Of a stretch of DNA of 64,000 bases, positions 53,143-62,511 are shown piece by piece. Under the pieces are notes generated by a model. The model made no database searches. It was not told the origin of the DNA and worked only from the letters and a program-made list of their open reading frames with translations. Numbering within the stretch: position 1 is the first letter of the stretch; every line of letters starts with the position of its first letter. The DNA is from an uncultured Prevotella sp. Its GTDB lineage: Bacteria > Bacteroidota > Bacteroidia > Bacteroidales > Bacteroidaceae. The stretch lies in the NCBI GenBank assembly GCA_902800365.1, contig CADCEF010000008.1:1-64000 (forward strand), given 5' to 3'. A program made the position numbers and the translations under genes.

Positions 53143-53727
53143 ATGAAGGTAGAAGACGATATTAAGAAGGCCGTTGAGTGCATGCGTAAAGGCGGAGTGA
53201 TACTCTACCCTACTGACACAGTTTGGGGTATCGGCTGCGATGCTACCAATGCCGAGGCTGTGAAGCGCGTTTACGAGATTAAGCAGCGCGAGGATTCGAA
53301 GGCACTCATCTGTCTGGTAGATAGCGATGCACGCATGCAGCGTTATTTCCGTAATGTACCCGACGTGGCTTGGCAGCTCATCGACAGCTTAAAGGAAGCT
53401 ACCGATGCCAAGCCTACAACACTTATATTGGATGGTGCTATTAATCTTGCGCCAAACCTGATTGCCGAAGACGGCAGCCTAGGTATCCGCATCACTAACG
53501 AGCCATTCTCGAAGGAGCTGTGTTTCCGATTCCAGAAAGCCATCGTTTCAACATCGGCAAACATAAGCGGTGAGCCTGCTGCGCAGAACTACTGCGACAT
53601 CGACCCACGCATACTTGAAGCCGTAGACTACGTGTGCTGGAGCCGCCGACAGGAGCACAAGCCTCACACTCCATCGAGCATAATAAAACTGAAAGAAAAC
53701 GGCGAAGTAACAGTTATCAGAAAATAA
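53143..53727 (+). CDS. Threonylcarbamoyl-AMP synthase (TsaC/YciO family)
   Basis: The 194-residue YrdC-domain protein shows the family start (G-G-V-I-L-Y-P-T-D-T-V-W-G-I-G-C-D-A), K-Q-R-E-D-S-K-A-L-I and the late S-T-S-A-N-I-S-G-E-P motif that binds ATP/threonine intermediates. TsaC makes threonylcarbamoyl-AMP for the t6A modification of ANN-decoding tRNAs; YciO proteins are close relatives of less certain function. The stop is directly followed by the GTG of the chloride channel gene. Confidence 0.88.
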   Translation: MKVEDDIKKAVECMRKGGVILYPTDTVWGIGCDATNAEAVKRVYEIKQREDSKALICLVDSDARMQRYFRNVPDVAWQLIDSLKEATDAKPTTLILDGAINLAPNLIAEDGSLGIRITNEPFSKELCFRFQKAIVSTSANISGEPAAQNYCDIDPRILEAVDYVCWSRRQEHKPHTPSSIIKLKENGEVTVIRK

Positions 53728-55533
53728 GTGGAGACAACAATTGTAGATAGAAGACCGGAGTGGCTGAAGCGCTTGCACGACTGGCGAGTGGAACACATCA
53801 GCGAGAGGATGTTCATGATTATCCTCGCACTGCTTGTGGGATTCTTTGCCGCCGTAGCCGCCTTTGTGCTGCACTGGATTATCAACCAGATAGTACTGCT
53901 GCTTACCAGTTCGTTTGAGCAGAGTCACGCCAACTGGCTATATCTGGTTTATCCTGTAGTAGGAATCTATCTCACGTCACTGTTTGTACGCTATGTGGTA
54001 AAGGATAACATCTCGCACGGAATAACACGAATACTCTACGCCATTTCGTCTAACCGTTCGCGACTGAAATCGCATAACTGCTGGTCGAGTGTGATAGCCT
54101 CAGCCATCACCATCGGCTTTGGTGGATCAGTAGGAGCTGAGGCACCTATCGTGCTTACAGGTTCAGCCATTGGTTCAAACCTTGGACAGCTATTCCACCT
54201 TGACCGAAAGATGCTGATGACACTTGTTGGCTGCGGTGCTGCAGGTGCTATTGCAGGTATCTTTAAGGCACCAATAGCTGGACTGGTGTTTACGCTTGAA
54301 GTGCTGATGATCGATATGACGATGTCGGCACTGCTGCCTATATTGGTATCGTGCGTAACTGCTACGGTGTTTACATATCTATTCAGTGGCGACGCATCGC
54401 TATTCACGTTCCATCTTGACAGTGAATGGAGCGTGGAGCGCATTCCAGCTTGCTTAGGTCTTGGTATATCGTGCGGACTTGTATCACTCTACTTTATCCG
54501 CATGATGGGTGTGTGCGAGGATGTGTTTGCTAAGTTCAAGGATAAACCATACGTAAAACTGGCCATCGGCGGAACGGTGCTTAGCTTGCTTATCTTCCTG
54601 TTTCCATCGCTCTACGGCGAGGGTTACAGCAGCATCAATCTGCTGCTTAACGGACAGAATGCTGACGACTGGAACCGCATATTGAACAACTCTATGTTCT
54701 CTGGTCAAGGTTCGCTGTTGCTGGTTTACATTGCTCTTGTGCTGTTTACCAAGGTAATAGCTACATCGGCCACAAATGGCGGAGGCGGTTGTGGTGGAAC
54801 ATTCGCACCTTCGCTATTCATAGGCTGCTTTACGGGATTCCTGTTCTCGCGCCTGTGGAATATAAATGAGATAGGTGTGTTTGTACCCGAGAAGAACTTT
54901 GCACTGCTGGGTATGGCAGGCGTAATGTCGGGTGTTATGCATGCACCGCTTACTGGTATCTTCCTGATAGCAGAACTCACTGGTGGCTACTCTATGTTTA
55001 TGCCTCTGATGATAGTAAGTGTGTGCGCTTATCTTACGATTATTATCTTTGAGCCTCATAGCATATACGGTTCTCGACTGGCTAAGCAAGGAAAACTGCT
55101 TACACACCACACCGACCACGCTGTGCTCACGCTGATGAACCTTGATTCGGTTATCGAGCGCGACTATCTGGACGTGGATCCCGACATGGAGCTGTATCAG
55201 ATAGTACAGAAAATCAGTCGAAGCCACTCTACCGTTCTGCCAGTGCTTGATGCAGCAGGTAAGCTGCTTGGTGAGATTGACATTATGAAGATAAGAAACG
55301 TGGTGTTCAGAATAGAGTTGTATCACCACTTCAAAGCATCGCAGCTGATGACAGACCCGAAAGCGATACTGAACGACGGTATGCCTATGCGACAAGTGAT
55401 GCGAGCATTCGACCGCACAGGTGCTAACTGGCTACCAGTACTCGACACCGAGAATCGCCTGAAAGGCTACATCTCCCGCCAGCGCATCTACACAATGTAT
55501 CGCAAGATGGTAGCCGACATGAGTGAGGATTAA
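53728..55533 (+). CDS. clcA: ClC-type chloride channel or antiporter with CBS domains
   Basis: The 601-residue protein has the ClC core (about 30-440, ten or more helices) with G-S-V-G-A-E-A-P-I carrying the gating-glutamate position, the GGGCGGTFAPSLFIG selectivity segment, and two CBS domains at about 455-590. ClC proteins exchange chloride for protons or form chloride channels. The start is GTG immediately after the stop of the previous gene, with no spacing, which suggests coupled translation. Confidence 0.9.
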   Translation: METTIVDRRPEWLKRLHDWRVEHISERMFMIILALLVGFFAAVAAFVLHWIINQIVLLLTSSFEQSHANWLYLVYPVVGIYLTSLFVRYVVKDNISHGITRILYAISSNRSRLKSHNCWSSVIASAITIGFGGSVGAEAPIVLTGSAIGSNLGQLFHLDRKMLMTLVGCGAAGAIAGIFKAPIAGLVFTLEVLMIDMTMSALLPILVSCVTATVFTYLFSGDASLFTFHLDSEWSVERIPACLGLGISCGLVSLYFIRMMGVCEDVFAKFKDKPYVKLAIGGTVLSLLIFLFPSLYGEGYSSINLLLNGQNADDWNRILNNSMFSGQGSLLLVYIALVLFTKVIATSATNGGGGCGGTFAPSLFIGCFTGFLFSRLWNINEIGVFVPEKNFALLGMAGVMSGVMHAPLTGIFLIAELTGGYSMFMPLMIVSVCAYLTIIIFEPHSIYGSRLAKQGKLLTHHTDHAVLTLMNLDSVIERDYLDVDPDMELYQIVQKISRSHSTVLPVLDAAGKLLGEIDIMKIRNVVFRIELYHHFKASQLMTDPKAILNDGMPMRQVMRAFDRTGANWLPVLDTENRLKGYISRQRIYTMYRKMVADMSED

Positions 55534-55549
55534 TTATTTTTTAAGAAGG

Positions 55550-56524
55550 ATGAAGAAAGAAGATTTAAGGATTGTATTTATGGGAACACCTGAGTTTGCA
55601 GTGGAGACACTGAAGGCTCTTGTGGAGAACGATTATAATGTAGTGGCTGTGGTAACTCAGCCTGACAAACCCGTAGGCCGGCATCAGACAGAGATGCAGC
55701 CATCGGAAGTAAAGAAGTATGCACGTGAGCATAATCTGCCTGTACTGCAGCCAGTAAAGATGAAGGATCCCGAGTTTGTAGAGCAGCTGCGCAGCTACAA
55801 TGCAAATCTGCAAGTGGTTGTAGCTTTCCGTATGTTGCCAGAGGTGGTATGGGATATGCCAGAATACGGCACATTCAATGTTCACGCAGCATTACTACCA
55901 CAGTATCGCGGTGCTGCTCCAATAAACTGGGCCGTAATACATGGTGAAACTCAGACTGGAGTTACAACATTCTTCTTGGATCACGACATCGACACTGGTC
56001 GTATCATCATGCAGAAGCCATTCGATATTCCAGAAGAGGCCAATGTAGAATACGTTTACGACGGATTGATGTATCTGGGTGCCGAAATCTGTCTGGAAAC
56101 ACTCGATAAGATTATCGCTGCTGACGGACACCCAGAAAGCATCCCTCAGGAGCAGATGATACCCGTAGGAAGCGAACTGCACTCTGCACCAAAGATTTTC
56201 AAGGAGACATGCCAGATAAACTGGAACCAGCCAGCCAAGAAGGTTTATGACTTCATCAGAGGCCTTTCACCCTACCCTGGCGCATGGACTACACTTGTAT
56301 CGCCTGATGGAAAAGAGACTGTGCTGAAGATATTCAAGACTAAGCGTACATCGCAGAAAGCAGGAGCATTAGGCACAACAGCTATCGTAGAGCGCAAGCC
56401 ATGCATCAGCACTGCCGACGAACTGCTGATGATAGAAAAACTGCAGCTGGCCGGTAAGAAACGTATGAACGGCCGCGACTTCCTGAACGGCATTAAAAAT
56501 TTCGAAAACTATATAATAAAATAA
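55550..56524 (+). CDS. fmt: Methionyl-tRNA formyltransferase
   Basis: Fmt formylates initiator Met-tRNA. The 324-residue protein has the N-terminal formyltransferase fold (IVFMGTPEFAVETLKAL), the NVHAALLPQYRGAAPINWAVIHGETQTGVTTF catalytic segment and a C-terminal OB-like domain. The frame is open nine codons earlier, but ATG 55550 gives the family's normal start. An AAGAAGGA just before it is a rare Shine-Dalgarno-like site for this lineage. Confidence 0.95.
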   Translation: MKKEDLRIVFMGTPEFAVETLKALVENDYNVVAVVTQPDKPVGRHQTEMQPSEVKKYAREHNLPVLQPVKMKDPEFVEQLRSYNANLQVVVAFRMLPEVVWDMPEYGTFNVHAALLPQYRGAAPINWAVIHGETQTGVTTFFLDHDIDTGRIIMQKPFDIPEEANVEYVYDGLMYLGAEICLETLDKIIAADGHPESIPQEQMIPVGSELHSAPKIFKETCQINWNQPAKKVYDFIRGLSPYPGAWTTLVSPDGKETVLKIFKTKRTSQKAGALGTTAIVERKPCISTADELLMIEKLQLAGKKRMNGRDFLNGIKNFENYIIK

Positions 56525-56571
56525 GGCATAACTGCGTTACTATAATAGGATAAAGAAAAAACAGATTGCCT

Positions 56572-56709
56572 ATGAAGCTTTTTACTCAAGAAGAAGACAT
56601 CATGTTAAGCGAGAAGACATTCAAGCCGAGAAAGCAAACGCTTGATATCATCCGACTCGTGGCTTATACCTATCGTAGTAACTGCAACGAAAAGTCGAAC
56701 CTGAACTAA
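56572..56709 (+). CDS. Small 45-residue protein between fmt and rpe
   Basis: ATG 56572 opens a frame of 45 codons ending TAA 56709. The product is basic and helical-looking (LSEKTFKPRKQTLDIIRLVA, then a Tyr/Arg/Asn-rich end). The frame fills most of the 196-base gap between fmt and rpe, and codon use resembles its neighbours. It resembles small LSEK-x-F-x-P-K/R proteins that I believe are widespread in Bacteroidales, but I cannot confirm this here. No function is proposed. Confidence 0.65.
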   Translation: MKLFTQEEDIMLSEKTFKPRKQTLDIIRLVAYTYRSNCNEKSNLN

Positions 56710-56720
56710 CAAAAAGGATT

Positions 56721-57368
56721 ATGGCATTAGTATCACCATCATTGCTCGCCGCCGACTTCTTGCATCTCGATCGCGACATCAACATGATTAATCACAGTGA
56801 GGCCGACTGGCTTCACCTTGACGTAATGGACGGATCGTTCGTTCCAAACATTTCATTCGGTTTTCCTGTACTCGAGGCCGTATCAAAAGCCTGTACAAAG
56901 CCATTGGATGTTCACTATATGATTGAGCACCCCGAGCGTTATATCGCACAGACAGCCAAGTTAGGTGCTATGATGATGAATGTGCACTACGAGGCTTGCT
57001 TACATCTGCATCGCACCATTCAGGAGATTCATCAGGCTGGCATGAAAGCTGGTGTTACACTGAACCCATCAACACCTGTAAGCGTGCTTGAAGACATAAT
57101 TGGCGACGTGGACATGGTACTGCTGATGAGTGTAAATCCAGGCTTTGGCGGTCAGAAATTTATTGAGAACACCATCGAAAAAGTAAAGCGTCTGCGCCAG
57201 ATGATAAACGAGAAAGGCTGCAAGACGCTTATAGAAGTTGATGGCGGAGTACAAGGCGAAACAGCTCCACGACTGGTTGAAGCAGGAGTTGACGTGCTTG
57301 TAAGCGGTAGCTACGTGTTCGGAGCAAAAGATCCTGAAGGAGTGATACGTTCGCTCAGAGCACTGTAA
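56721..57368 (+). CDS. rpe: Ribulose-phosphate 3-epimerase
   Basis: Rpe interconverts ribulose-5-phosphate and xylulose-5-phosphate in the pentose phosphate pathway. The 215-residue TIM-barrel has the VSPSLLAADFLHL start, LHLDVMDGSFVPNISFG with metal-binding residues, MSVNPGFGGQKF and IEVDGGVQ. It converges with the sigma-factor gene with only two bases between the stop codons and no visible terminator. Confidence 0.96.
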   Translation: MALVSPSLLAADFLHLDRDINMINHSEADWLHLDVMDGSFVPNISFGFPVLEAVSKACTKPLDVHYMIEHPERYIAQTAKLGAMMMNVHYEACLHLHRTIQEIHQAGMKAGVTLNPSTPVSVLEDIIGDVDMVLLMSVNPGFGGQKFIENTIEKVKRLRQMINEKGCKTLIEVDGGVQGETAPRLVEAGVDVLVSGSYVFGAKDPEGVIRSLRAL

Positions 57369-57370
57369 GC

Positions 57371-57967
57371 TTATTCCAAGCCAAGATTAATATTGTATTC
57401 ACGCGACATCTTTCGCATATTCATTAGGGCGTACCTCATACGTCCTAATGACGTATTTATACTTACGTTTGTCTCCTCGGCAATCTCCTTAAACGACAGA
57501 TTCTGGAAATAACGCATATAAACTACATTGCGCTGCTGTTCGGGGAGCTGATTCATAAGAAACACTATATCGCGCATAGTCTGATTGTTAGACATCTCCG
57601 TTTCGCGATTATCGCCAACTACATCTGCCGATTTGATGATACTAAGGTCGTTCTCCTTTGGAGCATCTACAACCTTATCGTTCTTCTGGCGACGATAATA
57701 GTCAATAATAACATTATGCGCTATACGGGTAATCCAACAGTACAGTTTGCCTGTATTTGAATACTGGCGGTTCTGAAGTTTGGTAATCACCTTCAGGAAT
57801 GTTTCCTGAAACAGATCGTTAGCCAAATCATCATTCTTCACTATACACATGATGTAAGTGAAAACCTTGTCTTGATTACGCGAAAGTAACTCGTCGAATG
57901 CTCTGTTATTGCCATCAATGTAAGCAAGCGCCAACTGTTCGTCGGTCATACTTTTTATTGTACTCAT
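57371..57967 (-). CDS. ECF-type RNA polymerase sigma factor
   Basis: The 198-residue protein has sigma region 2 (about 10-85, DELLSRNQDKVFTYIMCIVKNDDLANDLFQETFLKV) and region 4 (about 125-190, LPEQQRNVVYMRYFQNLSFKEIAEETNVSINTSLGRMRYALMNM), without region 3. No anti-sigma gene is adjacent, which is unusual for canonical ECF groups but common among lone sigma factors of Bacteroidetes. The regulon is unknown. Confidence 0.9.
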   Translation of the reverse strand: MSTIKSMTDEQLALAYIDGNNRAFDELLSRNQDKVFTYIMCIVKNDDLANDLFQETFLKVITKLQNRQYSNTGKLYCWITRIAHNVIIDYYRRQKNDKVVDAPKENDLSIIKSADVVGDNRETEMSNNQTMRDIVFLMNQLPEQQRNVVYMRYFQNLSFKEIAEETNVSINTSLGRMRYALMNMRKMSREYNINLGLE

Positions 57968-58111
57968 TTTCTCAAAAATTTAAAATTGAGTAGAGCTTGT
58001 TTCGATAGGCAATAATTTTTTAATTGTTAATAATCTGGGGCAAAAATAGATATTTTTATCCAAATCACCAAAAAAAATCGCCAAAAAGTTCACAATCTAT
58101 ATTTTTTTTGT

Positions 58112-58119
58112 TACTTTTG
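58112..58119 (+). promoter_or_regulatory. -7 box of the kinase-nucleotidyltransferase gene
   Basis: TACTTTTG lies 31 bases before the ATG at 58151. The -33 side is AT-rich without a clear TTG. Confidence 0.5.
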
Positions 58120-58150
58120 CACTAAAATACTACCTAAAAAGGAAAATAAC

Positions 58151-60088
58151 ATGAAACTATTCGTACCAGGTCGCCTATGTCTTTTTGGTGAGCACACTGA
58201 CTGGGCAGGCCATTACAGAACAATGAACGCCGACATCAAACCTGGAGCAGCGATTGTAACGGGTATTGAACAAGGAATCTATGCCGAAGTTGAAAAATCA
58301 AGCATTTTTGAGCTATATAGTAGCGCTGGCGAAATAAAGGATGTCTGGCAGGACTTCAGTTGTAGAATGGACGAGATGGAGCTTAAGCGAATAGCTAAAA
58401 GCGGATCGTTCTTCTGCTATTGTGCTGGTGTAGCATCGTACATGCTCGAGTGGTACAAAGTAGGTGGTGTACGCATTCGTATCACTGATATGACTCTGCC
58501 AATGAAGAGCGGTCTGTCGTCATCAGCAGCCATCTGTGTACTCGTAGCTCGCGCATTCAACCAGCTGTATAATCTCAATCTCAACACGTTAGGTGAGATG
58601 AACATCGCATACCTTGGTGAGCTACGTACCAGCAGCCGATGCGGACGTCTTGACCAGGCATGCGCATTCGGTGTTAAGCCAAACCTTATGACATTCGATG
58701 GTGACGAGATTGAGGTACGCTCGCTTAACGTTAAGAAACCACTATACTGGGTGTTTGCTGACCTCTGTGCCGAAAAGGATACTATTAAAATTCTGTCGGA
58801 CCTCAATAAAGCATATCCGTTCCCCAATAGCGATGCTGAACGTGCACTGCATGATGCACTCGGACAGCAGAATCTGGAATTAGTTGACCAAGCAATAAAA
58901 TACATGGCCGCAGGTGATGCAGAAAGTCTTGGAAAACTGATGACCAAAGCCGAAGAGTTGTTTGACAAGAATGTAGCACCAATGTCTCCTGCACTCTGGT
59001 CGCCAAAACTGCACTCAGTATTGCAAGACCCGAAAATCCAGCCTCTGGTATGGGGTGGAAAAGGTGTAGGTTCGCACGGCGATGGCTCGGTACAATTCCT
59101 TGCAAAGACCGAAGAAGCTCAGCAACAGGTGGCCGACTATCTGAACCAGCAAGGCATGAAGGCCTATACGCTTACACTTAAGCCTGTACATACCGTTCGT
59201 CGCGCCATCATACCTGTAGCAGGATTCGGAACTCGTCTATATCCGTCAACACGTGTAATCAAGAAGGATTTCTTCCCTATTCCATGTCCAGATGGAATGG
59301 TTCGCCCTGTAATACTCATTCTGCTCGAAGAGCTTATTCAGAGCGGTATCGAGGAGGTTTGTCTGGTACTCGGATCAGAAGAAGAGCGCCAACAGTATGC
59401 CGACTTCTTCGAACATCCGTTATCTGATGAGCATCTCGCCAAACTGAATCCAGAAGCACAGGAGTACGAGAACCATATATTAGATATAGGTAAGAAACTG
59501 CACTACGTATATCAGCGCGAAAAGCGTGGATTCGGTCATGCTGTATATCAGGCAGCACAGTTTGCAGGAAACGAGCCTGTATTGCTGCTTCTTGGCGATA
59601 CATTATATCGCAGCGACACCAATAAGCCATGTGCTCTGCAGATGATTGAGGACTACGAACGATACAACCGACTGATGGTAAGTATCCATCCTATTCCACT
59701 GGCCGAGGTAAGCCGTTACGGAATACTGCATGGTGTTTGGGAGGATAACGACCACTCTATCCTTAATGTATCGGCTATGGTAGAGAAGCCAAAGGCAAGC
59801 TATGCCGAGGAATTCCTTGCCGTACGTAATAAGAAAGGTGAAAAGGAATACTATAGCGTATTCGGACAATACATACTTACTCCCGAGGTATTCTCGCAGT
59901 TACATGAGGACATCATGCAAAAAGAGATTGATGGCGACCACGTAACCGAGATAGAGCTTACCTCTGCTCTTGATGCTGTTCGCAAACGCAGCGGAATGGT
60001 TGGAGTAAGATTGCGTGGACATATGTACGACATGGGTAATCCATCAGCACTTACCAATGCCATCACCGAATTCGCAAAACCACAATAA
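58151..60088 (+). CDS. Bifunctional GHMP sugar kinase / sugar-1-phosphate nucleotidyltransferase
   Basis: Residues 1-345 are a GHMP kinase with all three motifs: GRLCLFGEHTDWAG (7-20), PMKSGLSSSAA (117-127) and G-V-G-S-H-G-D-G (305-312). Residues 351-645 are a nucleotidyltransferase with AIIPVAGFGTRLYPSTRVIKKDFFPIP, as in UTP-glucose-1-phosphate uridylyltransferases. The fusion would phosphorylate a free sugar at C1 and then activate it to an NDP-sugar. The sugar is not known; the GEHTD motif is like that of galactokinase, glucuronokinase and arabinokinase. It is monocistronic and ends at a shared terminator opposite rfbA. Fucose salvage enzyme FKP is analogous but has the domains in the reverse order. 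Confidence 0.87.
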   Translation: MKLFVPGRLCLFGEHTDWAGHYRTMNADIKPGAAIVTGIEQGIYAEVEKSSIFELYSSAGEIKDVWQDFSCRMDEMELKRIAKSGSFFCYCAGVASYMLEWYKVGGVRIRITDMTLPMKSGLSSSAAICVLVARAFNQLYNLNLNTLGEMNIAYLGELRTSSRCGRLDQACAFGVKPNLMTFDGDEIEVRSLNVKKPLYWVFADLCAEKDTIKILSDLNKAYPFPNSDAERALHDALGQQNLELVDQAIKYMAAGDAESLGKLMTKAEELFDKNVAPMSPALWSPKLHSVLQDPKIQPLVWGGKGVGSHGDGSVQFLAKTEEAQQQVADYLNQQGMKAYTLTLKPVHTVRRAIIPVAGFGTRLYPSTRVIKKDFFPIPCPDGMVRPVILILLEELIQSGIEEVCLVLGSEEERQQYADFFEHPLSDEHLAKLNPEAQEYENHILDIGKKLHYVYQREKRGFGHAVYQAAQFAGNEPVLLLLGDTLYRSDTNKPCALQMIEDYERYNRLMVSIHPIPLAEVSRYGILHGVWEDNDHSILNVSAMVEKPKASYAEEFLAVRNKKGEKEYYSVFGQYILTPEVFSQLHEDIMQKEIDGDHVTEIELTSALDAVRKRSGMVGVRLRGHMYDMGNPSALTNAITEFAKPQ

Positions 60089-60130
60089 AAAAGAAATCCC
60101 GCATCATCGATTGATTGCGGGATTCTTTAT
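60089..60130. terminator. Bidirectional terminator between the fusion kinase and rfbA
   Basis: AATCCCGCA (60095-60103) pairs with TGCGGGATT (60116-60124), extended by AAG/CTT with a bulge. A-rich and T-rich flanks lie on both sides. Confidence 0.85.
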
Positions 60131-60132
60131 TT

Positions 60133-61005
60133 CTATTTTACCAGACTCAACAGATATTTTCCGTAGTCGTTCTTAGCCATAGGCTGAGCAACTTCCTTCA
60201 GCTTCTCTTTAGTAATCCATCCGCGTTTGAAAGCGATTTCCTCTAGACAAGCCACTTTGAGTCCCTGACGTTTCTCGATAACTTCGATAAAGGTAGAAGC
60301 CTCTGAGAGTGAATCGTGAGTACCAGTATCAAGCCAAGCAAAACCACGCTGCAAAGTCTGAACCTTCAGTTTCTTCTGTGCAAGATATTCCTGATTAACA
60401 GTAGTGATTTCAAGTTCGCCACGAGCAGAAGGCTTGATATGCTTAGCAATATCAACCACACTATTTGGATAGAAATAGAGACCAACTACTGCATAATTCG
60501 ACTTAGGATTAGCTGGTTTCTCTTCGATGCTAAGGCAATTTCCGTCAGCATCAAATTCAGCAACGCCATAGCGCTCTGGATCGTTTACATAATATCCGAA
60601 TACAGTAGCAAGACCATGCTTCTCTGCATTCTCAACACTCTCTTTCAGAAGTCCTGTAAAACCAGAACCATAGAAGATATTATCGCCAAGCACCAAGCAT
60701 GCGCAATCATCGCCAATAAACTTCTCGCCAATAATAAAAGCCTGTGCCAATCCATCTGGAGAAGGCTGCTCGGCATATTCAAAACGAACACCAAGATCAG
60801 AGCCATCGCCAAGAAGACGCTTAAATCCTGGCAGATCGTGTGGTGTTGAGATAATCAGAATCTCACGAATACCAGCAAGCATCAATGCCGAGATTGGATA
60901 ATAGATCATTGGTTTATCGAAAATTGGGATCAACTGCTTGCTGATTCCTTTGGTGATTGGATAAAGGCGTGTACCAGAACCACCTGCTAAAACAATTCCT
61001 TTCAT
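60133..61005 (-). CDS. rfbA: Glucose-1-phosphate thymidylyltransferase
   Basis: RfbA makes dTDP-glucose, the first step of dTDP-rhamnose synthesis. The 290-residue protein has the [35 protein letters not shown] start, the LGDNIFYG segment and a late [13 protein letters not shown] -7 box (TATCTTTG) lies at 61031-61038. Other rfb genes except rfbD (50683-51537) are outside the window. Confidence 0.96.
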   Translation of the reverse strand: MKGIVLAGGSGTRLYPITKGISKQLIPIFDKPMIYYPISALMLAGIREILIISTPHDLPGFKRLLGDGSDLGVRFEYAEQPSPDGLAQAFIIGEKFIGDDCACLVLGDNIFYGSGFTGLLKESVENAEKHGLATVFGYYVNDPERYGVAEFDADGNCLSIEEKPANPKSNYAVVGLYFYPNSVVDIAKHIKPSARGELEITTVNQEYLAQKKLKVQTLQRGFAWLDTGTHDSLSEASTFIEVIEKRQGLKVACLEEIAFKRGWITKEKLKEVAQPMAKNDYGKYLLSLVK

Positions 61006-61030
61006 ACGTTGTTATTTTATAATTGTGGTG

Positions 61031-61038
61031 CAAAGATA
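61031..61038 (-). promoter_or_regulatory. -7 box of rfbA
   Basis: TATCTTTG on the minus strand lies 25 bases before the rfbA start. Confidence 0.55.
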
Positions 61039-61049
61039 AGGTTTTTTAT

Positions 61050-61123
61050 GCACGAATAGCACTAATAACACGTTTTTTTCATCTTTATCGCCATTTTTTC
61101 GTGCAAATTCGCGCAATTCGTGC
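61050..61123. repeat. CACGAATT-type inverted repeat between rfbA and the next gene
   Basis: GCACGAAT (61050-61057) pairs with ATTCGTGC (61116-61123), and inner parts pair partially (ACACG with CGTGC-like copies). Similar sequence makes the hairpin at 36091-36154. Here it lies between two divergent promoters. Confidence 0.65.
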
Positions 61124-61134
61124 CAAATTTTCAC

Positions 61135-61142
61135 TATCTTTG
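61135..61142 (+). promoter_or_regulatory. -7 box of the unknown gene at 61173
   Basis: TATCTTTG lies 30 bases before the ATG. Confidence 0.55.
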
Positions 61143-61172
61143 CAGTCGATTTGTAATTATAAATAGATTTTT

Positions 61173-61793
61173 ATGGGATTTTGGAATAAATTATTTGGAA
61201 ATAAGGACGAACAGAAGGTTGGCGGCATGGAGGATTTCATGACTCTTATCCGTGTATACTTTCAGGCTGCTATGGCTGCAGATCTGGGTATCACCAATCT
61301 TGCTGCCCTACCCGACCTGCGTGTATTCAAAACAACACTTAAGGTTGCTACTGTAAACAACAAACTTGGTGTAGGCGAGCGCAGCCGTTGTAAAAACATG
61401 TTGAAGAGCATGTATGGCATGGACGATGATTTCTTCAAGGAGATTGATGCCAGCTTGCGTAAGCGTTGCAAGAAGATTCAGGACGCACAGACATACATGC
61501 TGCAATTCCAGGGCTTCACTCAGGACATCATGATGCTTACTGGCAACCTAATGAAATTCAAGCTCCGTCTGCCAGGCTTCATGAAGAAAGCAATCTACAC
61601 CATGACAGAGAAAACTGTGAACGATATATTCAATAAGAACGACTTCACAGATCCTGCTGTACTTAAGAGTGTTGTAGCCGTTCGTGAGTATAACCGCCGC
61701 TTAGGTTTCTCACAGAAGTGGATTACAGACTTTGTCTACAAGGTGGTAATGCTGGCAAAGAAAGAACCAAAGCCAGCTCAGGACGAGAAGTAA
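61173..61793 (+). CDS. Conserved-looking helical protein of unknown function
   Basis: The 206-residue soluble protein has no signal peptide and no clear membrane helix. It is predicted mostly helical, with a charged, lysine-rich character (pattern MGFWNKLFGNKDEQK at the start, RSRCKNMLKSMYGMDDDFFKEIDASLRKRC in the middle). I do not recognise a domain. It has its own promoter and is followed, after 83 bases with another promoter, by the cell-division genes, so it is probably a separate unit. Confidence 0.7.
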   Translation: MGFWNKLFGNKDEQKVGGMEDFMTLIRVYFQAAMAADLGITNLAALPDLRVFKTTLKVATVNNKLGVGERSRCKNMLKSMYGMDDDFFKEIDASLRKRCKKIQDAQTYMLQFQGFTQDIMMLTGNLMKFKLRLPGFMKKAIYTMTEKTVNDIFNKNDFTDPAVLKSVVAVREYNRRLGFSQKWITDFVYKVVMLAKKEPKPAQDEK

Positions 61794-61849
61794 AGTTTAA
61801 AATATCTTAAATTATAGCGATAAGGCTATACTTTAATAGATAATTTATA

Positions 61850-61857
61850 TAACTTTG
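61850..61857 (+). promoter_or_regulatory. -7 box of the coiled-coil/zapA/rny unit
   Basis: TAACTTTG lies 19 bases before the ATG at 61877. No separate promoter is visible before zapA or rny. Confidence 0.55.
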
Positions 61858-61876
61858 TACACCAAATAGTTAAATC

Positions 61877-62173
61877 ATGAGTTCAAACCAGGAGGCAATA
61901 TTGGCGTTCGAAACGCGTGTACGACAGATGATTCTCCATTTCAAGCAGTTGAAAAAAGAGAATTCTGACCTTCGCGCAGAAATCGAAAAGGGTAAGCAGG
62001 AGATAAACGACCTGCAGGCCAAGTTAACCCAGGCGAACAATGATTATAATTCACTGAAGATGGCAAAGATGATGCAGATTACCGATGGTGATTTGGAAGA
62101 CGCGAAAGCCCGCGTACAGAAGATGATTCGGAACGTAAATAAATGCATCGCCATTCTAAGCGACGAAAAATAA
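61877..62173 (+). CDS. Small coiled-coil protein, possible ZapB-like partner of ZapA
   Basis: The 98-residue protein is almost wholly a predicted coiled coil (heptads from about residue 10 to 65, FKQLKKENSDLRAEIEKGKQ), followed by a short helical tail. ZapB of E. coli is also a short coiled-coil protein that binds ZapA at the Z-ring, and here zapA follows after 12 bases. The ZapB-like role is inference from size, fold and position; sequence alone cannot show homology in coiled coils. Confidence 0.6.
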   Translation: MSSNQEAILAFETRVRQMILHFKQLKKENSDLRAEIEKGKQEINDLQAKLTQANNDYNSLKMAKMMQITDGDLEDAKARVQKMIRNVNKCIAILSDEK

Positions 62174-62185
62174 AAAGGTGCCACA

Positions 62186-62485
62186 ATGTCAGAAGTGAAT
62201 AACGAGAAACTACATATCAGGTTGCATGTCTACGATGAAGAAATCGAGGTAACCATCAAGCGTTCCGACGAGGAATTCTATCGTAAGGCAGCCAAACTCA
62301 TCACCGACCGTTATAACGCCTACTCTCAGGCTTATAAAGGTAAGAAGGGCGAGCATACGATTGCGCTCATGACGCTTATCGATATTGCCCTGATGTACGA
62401 GCGTGAGCTTGGCAACAACGACACTGACCCCTATAATAGTATTCTCACTAAGTTGACTTCTGAAATTGAAGAAGCCCTTAAGTGA
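62186..62485 (+). CDS. zapA: Cell division protein ZapA
   Basis: ZapA bundles FtsZ filaments at the division site. The 99-residue protein has the ZapA domain ([38 protein letters not shown]) and a C-terminal helix for dimerisation. It lies between the coiled-coil gene and rny, 26 bases before rny. Confidence 0.9.
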   Translation: MSEVNNEKLHIRLHVYDEEIEVTIKRSDEEFYRKAAKLITDRYNAYSQAYKGKKGEHTIALMTLIDIALMYERELGNNDTDPYNSILTKLTSEIEEALK

Positions 62486-62511
62486 GAATATTTTATAAAC
62501 ATAGATTATAT

